Shown here one piece after another: positions 54,538 through 63,792 of a stretch of DNA of 64,000 bases (position 1 is the first letter of the stretch; every line of letters begins with the position of its first letter). The DNA lies in the NCBI RefSeq assembly GCF_014284235.1, contig NZ_JACOGD010000009.1, forward strand, positions 62,001 to 126,000, in the 5' to 3' direction. The DNA is from Cognatundibacterium curvum (GTDB lineage: Bacteria > Pseudomonadota > Gammaproteobacteria > Burkholderiales > Burkholderiaceae_D). The notes beneath the pieces are model-generated. The model had not been told where the DNA came from and searched no databases. It saw nothing but the letters and a program-made list of their open reading frames with translations. The position numbers and the translations under genes are program-made.

Positions 54538-55416
54538 ATGGAAGAGATCAAAGCGGGTCTGGACACTCATCCCTACAAAAGCAAGGTAACAACAATTACA
54601 GGCGAAACACAGGTCTGCATTAAGGAGAAACTTATTTTTACCGTGCCAAACGCAACAAGCAAAACCATCACGGAAGCCACCCAACGGTATCGCGAGGAAT
54701 GTTCAGAAGCCTGTTTCGCTGCAGGTACCTTGGTACACACCAAAGAAGGCTTGGTAGCCATTGAGAAAATCAAGGTCGGTGATTGGGTATTGTCTAAACC
54801 TGAAAATGGTGGTGAGCAGGCTTACAAGCGTGTGTTGAAAACCTTCGCGCATGCGCCGACCTCGGTGATAGAGGTTTATGGGAAAATTCCTGGTACCCAA
54901 AATGAAATTGTAAGAGTTGTATCAACATTAAACCATCCGTTTTGGTTGGTTGGAGAAGGCTGGACCGCAGCCGATAAATTTCCACTTCGGTCGCAGTTTG
55001 AATTGGTCGACGGTAGCAATACGCGGTGTTTGGGAAATAATAATATTTATGCCAGTGACGTAGAGGGTGTGGGCTGGGTGCCGGCGCACTTGGGAGACCT
55101 CTCACGACCCGGGATACAATGGGACTACATAAATGATAAACTAGTCGCCGACTATGTTATGGCGATCGAAAGAATCCAAGCACTAGAAGAAGAGCATCCT
55201 CTATACACACAAAATGCACTGGAAGAAGCTGAGCGAAGTGAGACCAATTACCCATATCTGAAGCTACCGGTCTATAACTTGGAAGTCGAAGATTTTCATA
55301 CTTACTACGTTGGTAGAATTGGTATTTGGGTGCATAACACCAATTGCGGCGGCTTACAGGTTGAAGTCAAAGCCGGTGAGGTATTGTCTGAGGCGATGAT
55401 TAAAAATCCGTACTGA
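54538..55416 (+). CDS. Hint (Hedgehog/intein) domain protein lacking a C-terminal toxin
   Basis: A 292-residue protein. Residues 55-270 form a pretoxin-type Hint domain: the first catalytic cysteine is C59 in CFAAGTLVHTKEGLVAIE, the block-B His is H133 in STLNHPFWLV, and the block F/G sequence YNLEVEDFHTYYVGRIGIWV ends in HNTNC at 266-270. In polymorphic toxins the Hint domain precedes and releases a C-terminal toxin; here only 25 residues follow the splice-site Asn. The 58-residue N-terminus is not recognised. No good ribosome-binding site precedes ATG 54538, and the reading frame is open a few codons upstream of it, so the gene may be a truncated remnant. Confidence 0.65.
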   Translation: MEEIKAGLDTHPYKSKVTTITGETQVCIKEKLIFTVPNATSKTITEATQRYREECSEACFAAGTLVHTKEGLVAIEKIKVGDWVLSKPENGGEQAYKRVLKTFAHAPTSVIEVYGKIPGTQNEIVRVVSTLNHPFWLVGEGWTAADKFPLRSQFELVDGSNTRCLGNNNIYASDVEGVGWVPAHLGDLSRPGIQWDYINDKLVADYVMAIERIQALEEEHPLYTQNALEEAERSETNYPYLKLPVYNLEVEDFHTYYVGRIGIWVHNTNCGGLQVEVKAGEVLSEAMIKNPY

Positions 55417-55444
55417 TCTCGTCAACAAGTGATTAATTGGTCAG

Positions 55445-55489
55445 GCGTAAGGGAATGCATCTATTGCACCGTATGCGCCAGGGGATTGC
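55445..55489 (+). repeat. Dispersed repeat A, copy 3
   Basis: Diverged copy of the 45-48-base repeat. It lies 29 bases after the Hint ORF stop, the same relation that copy 2 has to the preceding ORF. Confidence 0.65.
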
Positions 55490-55738
55490 CCTTTACCGTG
55501 TTACCAGCCTTGCTGCCGCCAACTTCAATCAGGCTACGCAAACAGAAACCGAGAGCACAAAAATCACCCAAAAACATCCTAAATGCGGTATTCAGCATAG
55601 TGATCTGGTAATTGACTAAAGAAAGTCTGGTTATCCGAAAATAGAAAATGACGATTTTTGCATAGTCGTGAGCCTGATGCAGGCGATGAATGCGGGCAAT
55701 CGGGCAGGGTATTGCGGTGTTCGCCAGGTCTGAAAAGC
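55490..55738. other. Intergenic tail of the accessory region
   Basis: About 250 AT-rich bases holding the second D repeat (55581-55607) and a partial A repeat tail (55699-55715). A short reading frame of about 60 codons crosses copy 3 but is not convincing. No gene is called. Confidence 0.45.
55581..55607 (+). repeat. Dispersed repeat D, copy 2
   Basis: Matches 53579-53605. It is followed about 118 bases later by the partial A repeat tail, as copy 1 is followed by A copy 1 (about 110 bases to the same tail), so D and A seem to belong to one larger unit. Confidence 0.6.
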
Positions 55739-55768
55739 AAACTAGCCATGCGGGTGCATGGCTAGTTT
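55739..55768 (-). terminator. Terminator of argD
   Basis: AAACTAGCCATGC (55739-55751) pairs perfectly with GCATGGCTAGTTT (55756-55768) across a four-base loop. The T run after it on the minus strand is short (GCTTTTC), so termination may be moderate. Confidence 0.7.
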
Positions 55769-55830
55769 GTTTGGCGCACAGGGCAGGCGTCGTTACGGTG
55801 ACGCTGCCTGTTCTGAAACTATCCGTGTGA

Positions 55831-57021
55831 TCAGCCTTTGATGTCGCGCAGTATGCCTTTGAGGCTGCTCAGCATCAGGTCCAGTTCTTCGCGGGTTACG
55901 TTCAGGGCTGGCATGAAGCGCAGCAGGTCAGGGCGAGGGGAGTTCAGCAGCAGGCCGACCGGTTCCAGATTGCGGGCTTTTTCCACGATTTCTGCGCCGA
56001 TGTTATCGCCCAGTTTCAGCGCGCGCAGCAAGCCTTCGCCGCGTTCGCCTTGCAGGCCAAATTCTTCCGACAGTTTGATCAGTTCCGCGCTCAGGTAGGC
56101 GGCTTTTTGTTTGACTTCGTCCAGGAAGCCCGGTTTGGTCAATTCTTTCAGCACGGCGATACCAACCGCTGTCATCAGTGGCGCGCCATTGTAGGTGCCG
56201 CCCTGATCGCCCGGTACGAAGCAGGCGACTGCTTCGCGGCACAGCAGTGCGCCGAGTGGAACGCCGCCGCCTATGCCTTTCGCCAGGGTCATAATGTCTG
56301 GTTCGATACCGGACAACTGATAGCCAAACAATTCGCCGGTGCGTCCCATGCCAGTCTGTACTTCATCCACGATCAGCAGGATGCCGTGCTTCTGGGTTAA
56401 GGCGCGCAATTGCTGCATGAATTCGCGGCTGGCCGGTATCACACCGCCTTCGCCTTGTACCGGTTCCAGCATGACGGCGACGGTTTTATCGCTGATCAGT
56501 TTTTCAACTGAAGCGATGTCATTCAGATCTGCTTTCGGGAAGCCCGACACTTGCGGTGCGAACAGAGTGTCCCAGCCCGGTTTGCCAGAGGCCGACATGG
56601 TCGCCAGGGTGCGACCGTGGAAACCATGATCAAAAGTGATGATTTCAAATGCGCCGTTTTTATTCAGCTGGCCCCATTTACGCGCCAGTTTGATTGCGCC
56701 TTCATTGGCTTCGGCACCGCTGTTGGTGAAGAATACGCGGTCAAAGCAGGATTGCTGAGTCAGCATGGTCGCCAGTTCCACCATAGGCGCATTGTAGAAA
56801 GCCGGTGAAGGATTCAGCAGTTTTTTAGACTGGCTGACCAGGGCTTCGTGTATCACCGCCGGGCTGTGACCCAGGCAGTTCACCGCCCAGCCTTGCAGAT
56901 AGTCCAGATAGCGTTTGCCGGTATGATCGGTCAGCCACATGCCGCTGCCTTCAGTAAAAACGATTTCCGGGCGCGGCGTGATGTACATCAGAGAATTTAC
57001 GTTGTACTGACTGAATTCCAT
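55831..57021 (-). CDS. argD: Acetylornithine/N-succinyldiaminopimelate aminotransferase
   Basis: A 396-residue PLP enzyme of arginine biosynthesis that makes N-acetylornithine from the semialdehyde and glutamate; it may also serve lysine synthesis. PLP lysine lies in [16 protein letters not shown], the aspartate in [13 protein letters not shown], and [18 protein letters not shown] marks the aminotransferase class III fold. Start [20 protein letters not shown] is normal. No other arg genes are adjacent. A terminator-like hairpin 60 bases upstream separates it from the ferredoxin reductase gene. Confidence 0.93.
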   Translation of the reverse strand: MEFSQYNVNSLMYITPRPEIVFTEGSGMWLTDHTGKRYLDYLQGWAVNCLGHSPAVIHEALVSQSKKLLNPSPAFYNAPMVELATMLTQQSCFDRVFFTNSGAEANEGAIKLARKWGQLNKNGAFEIITFDHGFHGRTLATMSASGKPGWDTLFAPQVSGFPKADLNDIASVEKLISDKTVAVMLEPVQGEGGVIPASREFMQQLRALTQKHGILLIVDEVQTGMGRTGELFGYQLSGIEPDIMTLAKGIGGGVPLGALLCREAVACFVPGDQGGTYNGAPLMTAVGIAVLKELTKPGFLDEVKQKAAYLSAELIKLSEEFGLQGERGEGLLRALKLGDNIGAEIVEKARNLEPVGLLLNSPRPDLLRFMPALNVTREELDLMLSSLKGILRDIKG

Positions 57022-57080
57022 TCTGGACTCCTGTGATCAAGCAAGGGTGGATAAAAAATTAAATATGAACAGAAAAACAA

Positions 57081-57107
57081 AAAGCCACAGGGATGGCCTG
57101 TGGCTTT
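57081..57107 (-). terminator. Terminator between the ferredoxin reductase gene and argD
   Basis: AAAGCCACAGG (57081-57091) pairs with CCTGTGGCTTT (57097-57107). Read on the minus strand it is followed by a T-rich stretch (TTTTTGTTTTT). It should end the ferredoxin reductase transcript; an attenuator role for argD cannot be excluded. Confidence 0.75.
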
Positions 57108-57312
57108 GGTCTGGTGCTGCACGCTCATTTGACGCGCAGGTACACTAACACATCCGCCCAGGCTCGCAGAACGAGCGGCGACGTCGCACGATATTTGGTG
57201 AGGACATGTCAGCAGAAATTTTCATAAAACGGATAGTAGGACTTTTTGCGCACTGCGTCAAAATAAATTTCCACCCATTTCAGCATTTTTTCTGTGTACC
57301 TGTTTCCTGCAC

Positions 57313-58338
57313 TCAGCCAGCCAGATCCGCTTCTGAGGTAAACGAGTCGGCATAGAACTCATCGGCGGGCAACTGGCATTGCGCACTGAAATCACGTTTC
57401 GCAGATTCCACCACCACCGGTGCACCGCAGGCATAGACCTGATAGCCCGACATATCAGCCACATCGGCGATCACCGCCTGATGTACAAAGCCGCTGCGGC
57501 CGGTCCAGTTGTCTTCTGTCTGCGCATCAGAGATGACTGGGATGTAGCGGAAATGCGGCAGCCTGGCAGCCCATTCCTGGCACAGCGCATCCATGTACAG
57601 ATCGGCCGGACGACGGCCGCCCCAGTACAGGCTGACCGGGCGGGTCGAACCGGTGTGGATCAGTTGTTCCATCAGGGCTTTGATCGGTGCGAAACCGGTG
57701 CCGGATGCCAGCAGGATAATCGGTTTGTCACTGTCTTCACGCAGGAAGAAGCTGCCTTGCGGGCCTTCAAAGCGCAGGATGTCGCGCTCTTTCATGCTGC
57801 TGAATACCTGGTCGGTGAACACGCCACCTGGCATGTGACGGATATGCAGCGTGATCTGTTCAGCATCATGCGGCGCATTGGCCATACTATAGCTGCGGCG
57901 TTTGCCGTCACGCAGCAGGAATTCAATATACTGACCGGCGCGATAATTGAGTTTTTCATTGGCAGGCAATTGCAGCGCCACCAGCATCACATCGTGCGAC
58001 AGTTTTTCCAGACGTGCGACGCGGGTCGGCAGTTTCTTGACCGGATACTCGCCATCGCTCACAATTTCACGCGCTTCTATGGTCAGATCGCTTTGTGGTT
58101 TGGCGCAGCAGAACAGCGTCATGCCAGCGGCTTCTTCGGTATCAGGCAGCGCGCGTTGCTGGTGATTGCCATGAACCACGCTGCCGCTGCTGACCTTACC
58201 TTTGCAGGAGCCACAGGCACCATTTTTACAACCATAAGGCAGGATGAGGCCAGCACGCAGTGCGGCATTGAGTACGGTTTCATCTGCTTCGCAGCTAAAT
58301 TGACGACCACTCGGGGTCACGGTTACTTGAAAAGTCAT
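57313..58338 (-). CDS. 2Fe-2S ferredoxin-NAD(P)H reductase (CDP-6-deoxy-glucoseen reductase-like)
   Basis: A 341-residue soluble electron-transfer protein. The N-terminal plant-type 2Fe-2S domain has CKNGACGSCKGKV and a fourth Cys in FCCAKP. It is joined to a ferredoxin-reductase domain with FAD motif RRSYSMANAP and NAD motif ILLASGTGFAPIKALME, and the C-terminal CGAPVVVESAK. Such proteins (AscD/UbiB-like/Rieske reductase group) supply electrons to oxygenases or sugar-modifying enzymes. An earlier frame start at 58584 lies in the neighbour on the other strand; ATG 58338 gives the standard MTFQVTVTPSGRQFSC. The start is 12 bases from the start of the divergent epimerase-like gene. Confidence 0.9.
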   Translation of the reverse strand: MTFQVTVTPSGRQFSCEADETVLNAALRAGLILPYGCKNGACGSCKGKVSSGSVVHGNHQQRALPDTEEAAGMTLFCCAKPQSDLTIEAREIVSDGEYPVKKLPTRVARLEKLSHDVMLVALQLPANEKLNYRAGQYIEFLLRDGKRRSYSMANAPHDAEQITLHIRHMPGGVFTDQVFSSMKERDILRFEGPQGSFFLREDSDKPIILLASGTGFAPIKALMEQLIHTGSTRPVSLYWGGRRPADLYMDALCQEWAARLPHFRYIPVISDAQTEDNWTGRSGFVHQAVIADVADMSGYQVYACGAPVVVESAKRDFSAQCQLPADEFYADSFTSEADLAG

Positions 58339-58350
58339 ACAATCCTGTGC

Positions 58351-59244
58351 ATGAAAAAACAGTTTAAAAAAATCGGCAAGCCACGCTTGCTCATTATCGG
58401 GTGTGGCGATGTCGGCATGCGGCTGTTGCCGCTGCTGCGCGAACGTTTCCGTGTATTTGCGCTGACCAGCCAGCCAGCGCGGGCAGCTGAATTGCGTGCT
58501 GCCGGTGCTATACCTGTGATTGGTAATCTGGATCAGCCCGCCAGTTTGCGCCGCCTCAAAGGGCTGGCACAGTGGCTGGTGCACCTGGCACCACCCAAAG
58601 CGGAAGGCGAAATGGATAGCCGCACCCGGAATCTGGCCGCCATTTTACCTGACAAGTGCCGCCTTGTTTATGTCAGCACCACCGGCGTCTATGGTGATTG
58701 TGGTGGCGCTGAGTTTGATGAATGCCGTCCGGTAGCGCCGCAGAATGCGCGCGCGATACGCCGGGTTGCGGCTGAAAACCTGCTGCGGGATTGGGCGCGC
58801 GCTTCGCAGTCCCGGCTCTCCATCCTGCGTGTGCCTGGCATCTATGCGGCAGACCGCTTGCCGCTGGAACGTTTGCGTAAGGGCTCGCCCGCACTGACTG
58901 CGGCAGAAGATGTGTACACCAATCATATCCATGCCGATGATCTGGCCAGTTTGATATGCCTCGCATTGTTCCGTGCCAAACCCTCCCGTGTGTATCATGC
59001 GGTGGATGACAGCGATTTGAAAATGGCGGACTACTTTGACTTAGTGGCCGATCAGTTCGGCTTGCCAAGAGCACCAAGATTGACGCGTGCTGAACTGATG
59101 CAGCAGGTCTCGCCAGTACAACTGAGTTTTATGTCGGAATCGCGGCGTCTGGACAATCAGCGTATTCAGCGTGAACTGGGGATGCGTTTGCGCTATCCGG
59201 ATGTGCAGGCCGGTGTGGCTGCAGCCAGCGCTGCACTGACATGA
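58351..59244 (+). CDS. NAD(P)-dependent epimerase/reductase-like protein (YeeZ-type SDR)
   Basis: A 297-residue extended short-chain dehydrogenase-like protein. The Rossmann motif is KPRLLIIGCGDVGMRLLPLL, and VYVSTTGVYGDCGG holds the usual Ser-Thr/Tyr region. NHIHADDLASLICLALF is the conserved middle segment. The closest family by recollection is the YeeZ-like putative epimerase. Reaction unknown. The frame on this strand is open far upstream, inside the ferredoxin reductase gene, but that part is antisense; ATG 58351 lies 12 bases from the opposite gene's start codon. It ends 20 bases before the convergent histidine kinase gene. Confidence 0.85.
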   Translation: MKKQFKKIGKPRLLIIGCGDVGMRLLPLLRERFRVFALTSQPARAAELRAAGAIPVIGNLDQPASLRRLKGLAQWLVHLAPPKAEGEMDSRTRNLAAILPDKCRLVYVSTTGVYGDCGGAEFDECRPVAPQNARAIRRVAAENLLRDWARASQSRLSILRVPGIYAADRLPLERLRKGSPALTAAEDVYTNHIHADDLASLICLALFRAKPSRVYHAVDDSDLKMADYFDLVADQFGLPRAPRLTRAELMQQVSPVQLSFMSESRRLDNQRIQRELGMRLRYPDVQAGVAAASAALT

Positions 59245-59264
59245 GCCGTGTTGAGTTTCCGCGT

Positions 59265-61955
59265 TTACGCCTTGGGAGTACGCTGATCCGGCGGCGGTAT
59301 CAGCGGCAGTAAGAGGTAAAACAAAGAGCCATGTCCTTCTTCGCTCTTAAAGCCAATTTTTCCGCCCATTTTTTCTATCATTGTTTTACTCAGACTCAGC
59401 CCCAGGCCGGTACCTGCATATTTACGGGCTGAGGTGGCTTCTGCCTGAGTGAACTTCTGGAAAATACTGGATTTGAAGTCATCCGAAATACCGATACCAT
59501 AATCCTGCACTTCCACCTTAACCCATTCACCACGCACTGACAGGCGCACATCAACCCTGGCTCTTTGTCCGGAAAATTTAATCGCGTTCGACAGTAAATT
59601 AGATAGTACCTGTACAAAACGCTGGGCATCCACATGCACCCACAAGTCGGGTAATTGTTGTTGTGCCAGTTCCAGGTTCACATGGAAATTCTCGGCATAG
59701 CCCAGATTGGCTTCGATAGACTGATTGACCAGTTGCTGCACGATCTGGTCTTCTGCATGAAACTGCATGCCGCCATATTCCAGTTTTTCAAAATCCAGAA
59801 TATCGTTGATCAGCGAGGTCAGCCTGACCGCGTTGTCATTGGCCATATCCAGTAATTTTTGGGCCTGCTCAGGAATGTTTGGGGCTACCACGCCCTTAAG
59901 CAAACCAAGTGCGCCACGTATCGAGGTTAAGGGGGTACGCAATTCATGCGACACCGCCGATACGAACTCACTTTTTAATTTATCTGCGCGTTTGATTTCG
60001 CTCAGATCATGCAGGATGATGACCAGCAAAGTCTGGGTGCCCAGGCTGACCCGCGTCATCGCCAGCTCCAGCGGAATATCATCGCCAGAACGTTGTCTGG
60101 CGCGGATTTCAACCCGGTTCGCCTTAGGCATGGTTGAGGTACTGTCGGTATTGGTGATTGCATCGATATGCTGATGCAGCGTCTTTTGCGCGCATTCTTC
60201 CGGGAACAGACTGAATAACTGACGTCCCTTCAGGCTACCGGGTGGAAAATGAAATAAGGCTTCCGCAGAGGGGTTGGCTGACTGTATCAGCCCGGCAGTA
60301 TTACAGGTCAGTATGCCCTCGGCCGCATGATCCAGTATCGAACTCAGGCGTTCTTCGCTTTCATGTAATTCCGCTGTTCTTTGCTTCACCAGGGTTTCTA
60401 CATTATAGGTATGAGCGCTGGTCATGAGCAGATAGGCGCCGAACAGGCCGGTGAACAGCAACCCGCCTACCATCGCACTCCAGGTCACCCAGGAGATGTG
60501 TGTCTTCCAGTACAGTTGAGATGCTTGCACCAGGAATGCATATTGTTTGCCGCCGAAATGGATGGTGGACTGAAACTGAAAAGCCGGATCGGATGTGACG
60601 ATGGTGTCGATGAATACCCCGTTTGATACCGGATAAGACAGATCATAGAATTTGATCAGCATATCGTTTTTTTCTTGCGGGCTCAGTGTTTCCTGGATCA
60701 TGTCGGCGACCCGGAACATGCCGGCCGCAACGCCATCAAAGGCTTCGCGCCGTTCGGCCGGGGTAGAGATGGCATGCCCACGCAAATAAATAGGCACATA
60801 TAGCATGACTACTTTTTGACCACGTTCATCGAGCATAGGATCGGTCGCGGTGATTTGATTGGTGTCACGCGCATCCTCAATCGCGTTACGGTGTCGCGTC
60901 ACAGAGCCAAGGTCAAAACCAGCCAGATCAGGCGGGCTGTTATAAGGCTGCAGATAACGCATGGGGAAATACTCATCCCTGTCCCTGACAGGGTGGTAAC
61001 GCTCGTTTTCATCTTTTTCAGTCAGTCGAAATGTAGGATAGCCTTCCGACGCGACGCTGCGCTCAAACTCTGATTTTTGTGCATGCCTGACCAGTGGTAC
61101 CCAGGTCAGCAAACCGATCGCAGGATTTCCTCTGAGTGCGTGTTGTACAAATGTCGCAAATTCCTCACGTTCCACATGCTTGGAGCTGGAAAACAAGCGC
61201 TCTATGTTGTCCATGACGTCCGCATTGCTGTTGAGCCTGTTTTGTATGTTCTGGCTCATACGCTGGGCTTCCAGCCGGAATTCCAATTGTTGTTTTTGAG
61301 TTTCGCGATCGCGGATGAACAGAAAAGCGACCAGCACGACCAGCAGACACAGACTGAGCGGGACCAGTACATTGAAGCGGCGCGAGCGCCACAGGGCGGC
61401 GGGGCGTGCAAACAGCACCAACACCAGAGGCGTGGTAGTAATCACACCCAGTACATCACCCACCCACCACACCAGCCAGCTGCTATCGGATTCCGCACCA
61501 CTCAGGCGCCCCATCAGACGCAGTGCAGTCACACCCATTGCACTGCTGATGAGTGAAACGACAACGGTACACAGGAAGAAATAAAAAATGTCGCGGTTGC
61601 TGTCCAGTACCAGCCTGTCCTTTAGCGTATGCCTTATCATGCGCTGCGCCGCTGCCGCCTGAAACACAGCGATCGCCGCCAGTATCAGCGCCAGCGATAC
61701 CGTATCTATACTGAGTCCCGCGCTCTGGCTCAGACCCATAGACAGATGAAACAGGACTTGTCCGGCAAAGATAGCCGGTAACATACGTTCGCCAAATGAC
61801 AGCACCAGTCCAAACGCAATCCCTGCCGCTGGGAACAGCGCACTTGAATAACCAGGTGGAATCGCCAGCAACATACCCAGTCTGCCCGCAGCCAGATACA
61901 CTGCTGTTGCCAGCAAGAGCGGCACTAGTATTGGCTGGGACGATGACTTGGGCAT
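59265..61955 (-). CDS. Membrane histidine kinase with MASE1, CHASE and PAS domains
   Basis: An 896-residue sensor kinase. An N-terminal MASE1-type membrane domain (about residues 10-215, eight hydrophobic segments) is followed by a periplasmic CHASE domain (about 240-470, with ALRGNPAIGLLTWVPLV) and another membrane span near 500 (WSAMVGGLLFTGLFGAYLLM). Then come a PAS domain (540-640), HisKA with H670 in AVSHELRTPLTSIRGA, and the ATPase with NLLSNAIKFS and GTGLGLSLSKTMIEKMGG. CHASE domains sense small extracellular ligands. No response regulator is adjacent, so it is an orphan within this window. The stop is 21 bases from the convergent epimerase-like gene. Confidence 0.93.
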   Translation of the reverse strand: MPKSSSQPILVPLLLATAVYLAAGRLGMLLAIPPGYSSALFPAAGIAFGLVLSFGERMLPAIFAGQVLFHLSMGLSQSAGLSIDTVSLALILAAIAVFQAAAAQRMIRHTLKDRLVLDSNRDIFYFFLCTVVVSLISSAMGVTALRLMGRLSGAESDSSWLVWWVGDVLGVITTTPLVLVLFARPAALWRSRRFNVLVPLSLCLLVVLVAFLFIRDRETQKQQLEFRLEAQRMSQNIQNRLNSNADVMDNIERLFSSSKHVEREEFATFVQHALRGNPAIGLLTWVPLVRHAQKSEFERSVASEGYPTFRLTEKDENERYHPVRDRDEYFPMRYLQPYNSPPDLAGFDLGSVTRHRNAIEDARDTNQITATDPMLDERGQKVVMLYVPIYLRGHAISTPAERREAFDGVAAGMFRVADMIQETLSPQEKNDMLIKFYDLSYPVSNGVFIDTIVTSDPAFQFQSTIHFGGKQYAFLVQASQLYWKTHISWVTWSAMVGGLLFTGLFGAYLLMTSAHTYNVETLVKQRTAELHESEERLSSILDHAAEGILTCNTAGLIQSANPSAEALFHFPPGSLKGRQLFSLFPEECAQKTLHQHIDAITNTDSTSTMPKANRVEIRARQRSGDDIPLELAMTRVSLGTQTLLVIILHDLSEIKRADKLKSEFVSAVSHELRTPLTSIRGALGLLKGVVAPNIPEQAQKLLDMANDNAVRLTSLINDILDFEKLEYGGMQFHAEDQIVQQLVNQSIEANLGYAENFHVNLELAQQQLPDLWVHVDAQRFVQVLSNLLSNAIKFSGQRARVDVRLSVRGEWVKVEVQDYGIGISDDFKSSIFQKFTQAEATSARKYAGTGLGLSLSKTMIEKMGGKIGFKSEEGHGSLFYLLLPLIPPPDQRTPKA

Positions 61956-61979
61956 AGCAATCTGTTCAGACAGCAGCGG

Positions 61980-63761
61980 TTAGACAAGTGATGAAGTCAC
62001 TTTCAGGACTTCCTCCGCAGTTGTAAGTCCTTCTATAATTTTTTCAGCTCCGGCGATGCGTAAGGGCTTCATGCCATCGCGTATGCTTTGTTGACGCAGT
62101 GCATGAATATCCGCATGTTCAGTGATCAGTTTGCTGAAGGGCAAGGTGACTGTCAATAGCTCATATAAACCAGTTCGGCCTAAATAGCCGGTCTGACGAC
62201 ATTCCGGACAGCCTACCGGACGATATATGGTCGCCGGTTTTTGCAGCGCCCATTCCTCGCTCAGTGAACTCCAGACCGGATCCGTGATGCTGCCATCCGG
62301 CGCTTTACAGTGTACGCACAGGGTGCGCACCAGACGTTGCGCCAGTATGCCTATGATGGTGGCTTCCAGCAGATAGTAGGGTACACCCAGCTCCAGCAGC
62401 CGCATGATGGCTGAAGGCGCGTCATTGGTATGCAGCGTAGACAGAACCAAATGGCCGGTCAGCGCAGCCTGGACTGCCATTTCCGCTGTTTTCAGATCGC
62501 GTATCTCACCGACCATGATGATGTCCGGGTCCTGACGCATCAGCGCCCGTATGCCATCTGAGAAATCGAGATCCAGCGCAGACTGCACCTGCATTTGATT
62601 GAAACTGCCTTCCACCATTTCTATAGGATCTTCGACCGTACAGACATTGACGTCCGGCGTCGCGAGAGCCTTCAGCGTGGTGTATAAGGTGGTGGTTTTA
62701 CCCGATCCGGTTGGTCCCGTGACTAAGATAATGCCGTGCGGTTTAGCCGTCAGATGATCCCAGCGTTTCGCATCTTCCAGCGGAAAGCCCAGTTCCGGCA
62801 AGGTTTTGACCACCACTTCCGGATCAAAAATACGCATCACCATTTTTTCACCGAACACAGTAGGTAAAGTCGATAAACGCAATTCGACTTCCTGCCCGGC
62901 GGCGGTGCGGGTTTTGATGCGGCCATCTTGCGGACGGCGTTTTTCTATCACATCGATACGACCCAGTAATTTGATACGCGCTATCATCGCGATCATGACC
63001 GTTGCCGGTACCTGATATACCTGATGCAGCACGCCATCAATCCGGAAGCGGATTACCGCCATATCACGTTTGGGCTCCAGATGGATATCCGAGGCGCGCT
63101 GATCAAACGCAAATTGCCACAGCCAGTCTACGATATTGATGATGTGCTGGTCATTGGCATCTACTTGCTTATTGGATTTGCCCAGCTCGACCAGCTGTTC
63201 CAGATTCTGACGTAAGCCCAGGTCATTGCCATTCGATTTACGTGCGTCTTTAATCGACTTGGCGAGTGAAAAAAACTGGCCTATGTATTGAGAAATATCG
63301 AGTGGATTGGCAAACACCAGACGAATGTCTTTGCGCGAAATCCTGGCGATTTCATCCTGCCATTCACGATTGTAAGGATCTGTGGTCGCGACCACCACGG
63401 TATTGCCGGATAACTCTACCGGCAAGATATTGAAACGGGTGGCATAGGTAGCCGACATCACTTCTGAGACCGACGTGAAATCTATCTTCAGCGGATCTAT
63501 CCGGTAAAACGGCAGGTGGACTTTACGGGCGGTCCATTCCGTCAGCCAGTCCAGCGTCAGCAAGGCATGCGGCGCTTTCGCAGATACAATTTTGCACTGT
63601 GCAGCAGCGGTCAGCGCATGCATGGCAGATGGCGCATTTTTCAGTATGCCTTGCGCCTCATTGAACTTTTGCTTGGCATCTTCTTTCTGTATCAGGCCAT
63701 CTGCCATCAACCAGGTAAAAATCTGCTGCAAATTCAGCTGCCGTTCCGGATTCGTTTTCAT
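61980..63761 (-). CDS. PilB/GspE-family secretion or pilus ATPase
   Basis: A 593-residue hexameric ATPase for type IV pilus or type II secretion assembly. The N-terminal T2SSE-N region is followed by Walker A GPTGSGKTTTLYTTL, an Asp box, and the Walker B/His box segment RQDPDIIMVGEIRDLKTAEM. The zinc-binding C4 motif (CVHC near LVRTLC, and CPEC near VGCPECRQTGYLGRTGLY) is intact. Without other pilus or Gsp genes in the window, the exact system cannot be told. The start follows the histidine kinase stop direction by about 25 bases on the same strand, so the two may be co-transcribed with this gene first. Confidence 0.92.
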   Translation of the reverse strand: MKTNPERQLNLQQIFTWLMADGLIQKEDAKQKFNEAQGILKNAPSAMHALTAAAQCKIVSAKAPHALLTLDWLTEWTARKVHLPFYRIDPLKIDFTSVSEVMSATYATRFNILPVELSGNTVVVATTDPYNREWQDEIARISRKDIRLVFANPLDISQYIGQFFSLAKSIKDARKSNGNDLGLRQNLEQLVELGKSNKQVDANDQHIINIVDWLWQFAFDQRASDIHLEPKRDMAVIRFRIDGVLHQVYQVPATVMIAMIARIKLLGRIDVIEKRRPQDGRIKTRTAAGQEVELRLSTLPTVFGEKMVMRIFDPEVVVKTLPELGFPLEDAKRWDHLTAKPHGIILVTGPTGSGKTTTLYTTLKALATPDVNVCTVEDPIEMVEGSFNQMQVQSALDLDFSDGIRALMRQDPDIIMVGEIRDLKTAEMAVQAALTGHLVLSTLHTNDAPSAIMRLLELGVPYYLLEATIIGILAQRLVRTLCVHCKAPDGSITDPVWSSLSEEWALQKPATIYRPVGCPECRQTGYLGRTGLYELLTVTLPFSKLITEHADIHALRQQSIRDGMKPLRIAGAEKIIEGLTTAEEVLKVTSSLV

Positions 63762-63792
63762 GACTGTTTGCGGTTTCAGTGGTTAGCCGGTC

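Noticed and set aside
53663-55489. Repeat A as integron attC sites
   Set aside because: No inverse-core/core-site pair (RYYYAAC/GTTRRRY) or consistent hairpin; the repeat is not palindromic in copies 1 and 3.
53579-55715. The repeats as a CRISPR array
   Set aside because: Only three to four copies, unequal spacing of hundreds of bases, and ORFs between them; no cas genes.
57379-58350. N-terminal extension of the epimerase-like gene across the ferredoxin reductase gene
   Set aside because: The extension is exactly antisense to a clear 2Fe-2S reductase and has no protein-like character; the Rossmann start begins after ATG 58351.
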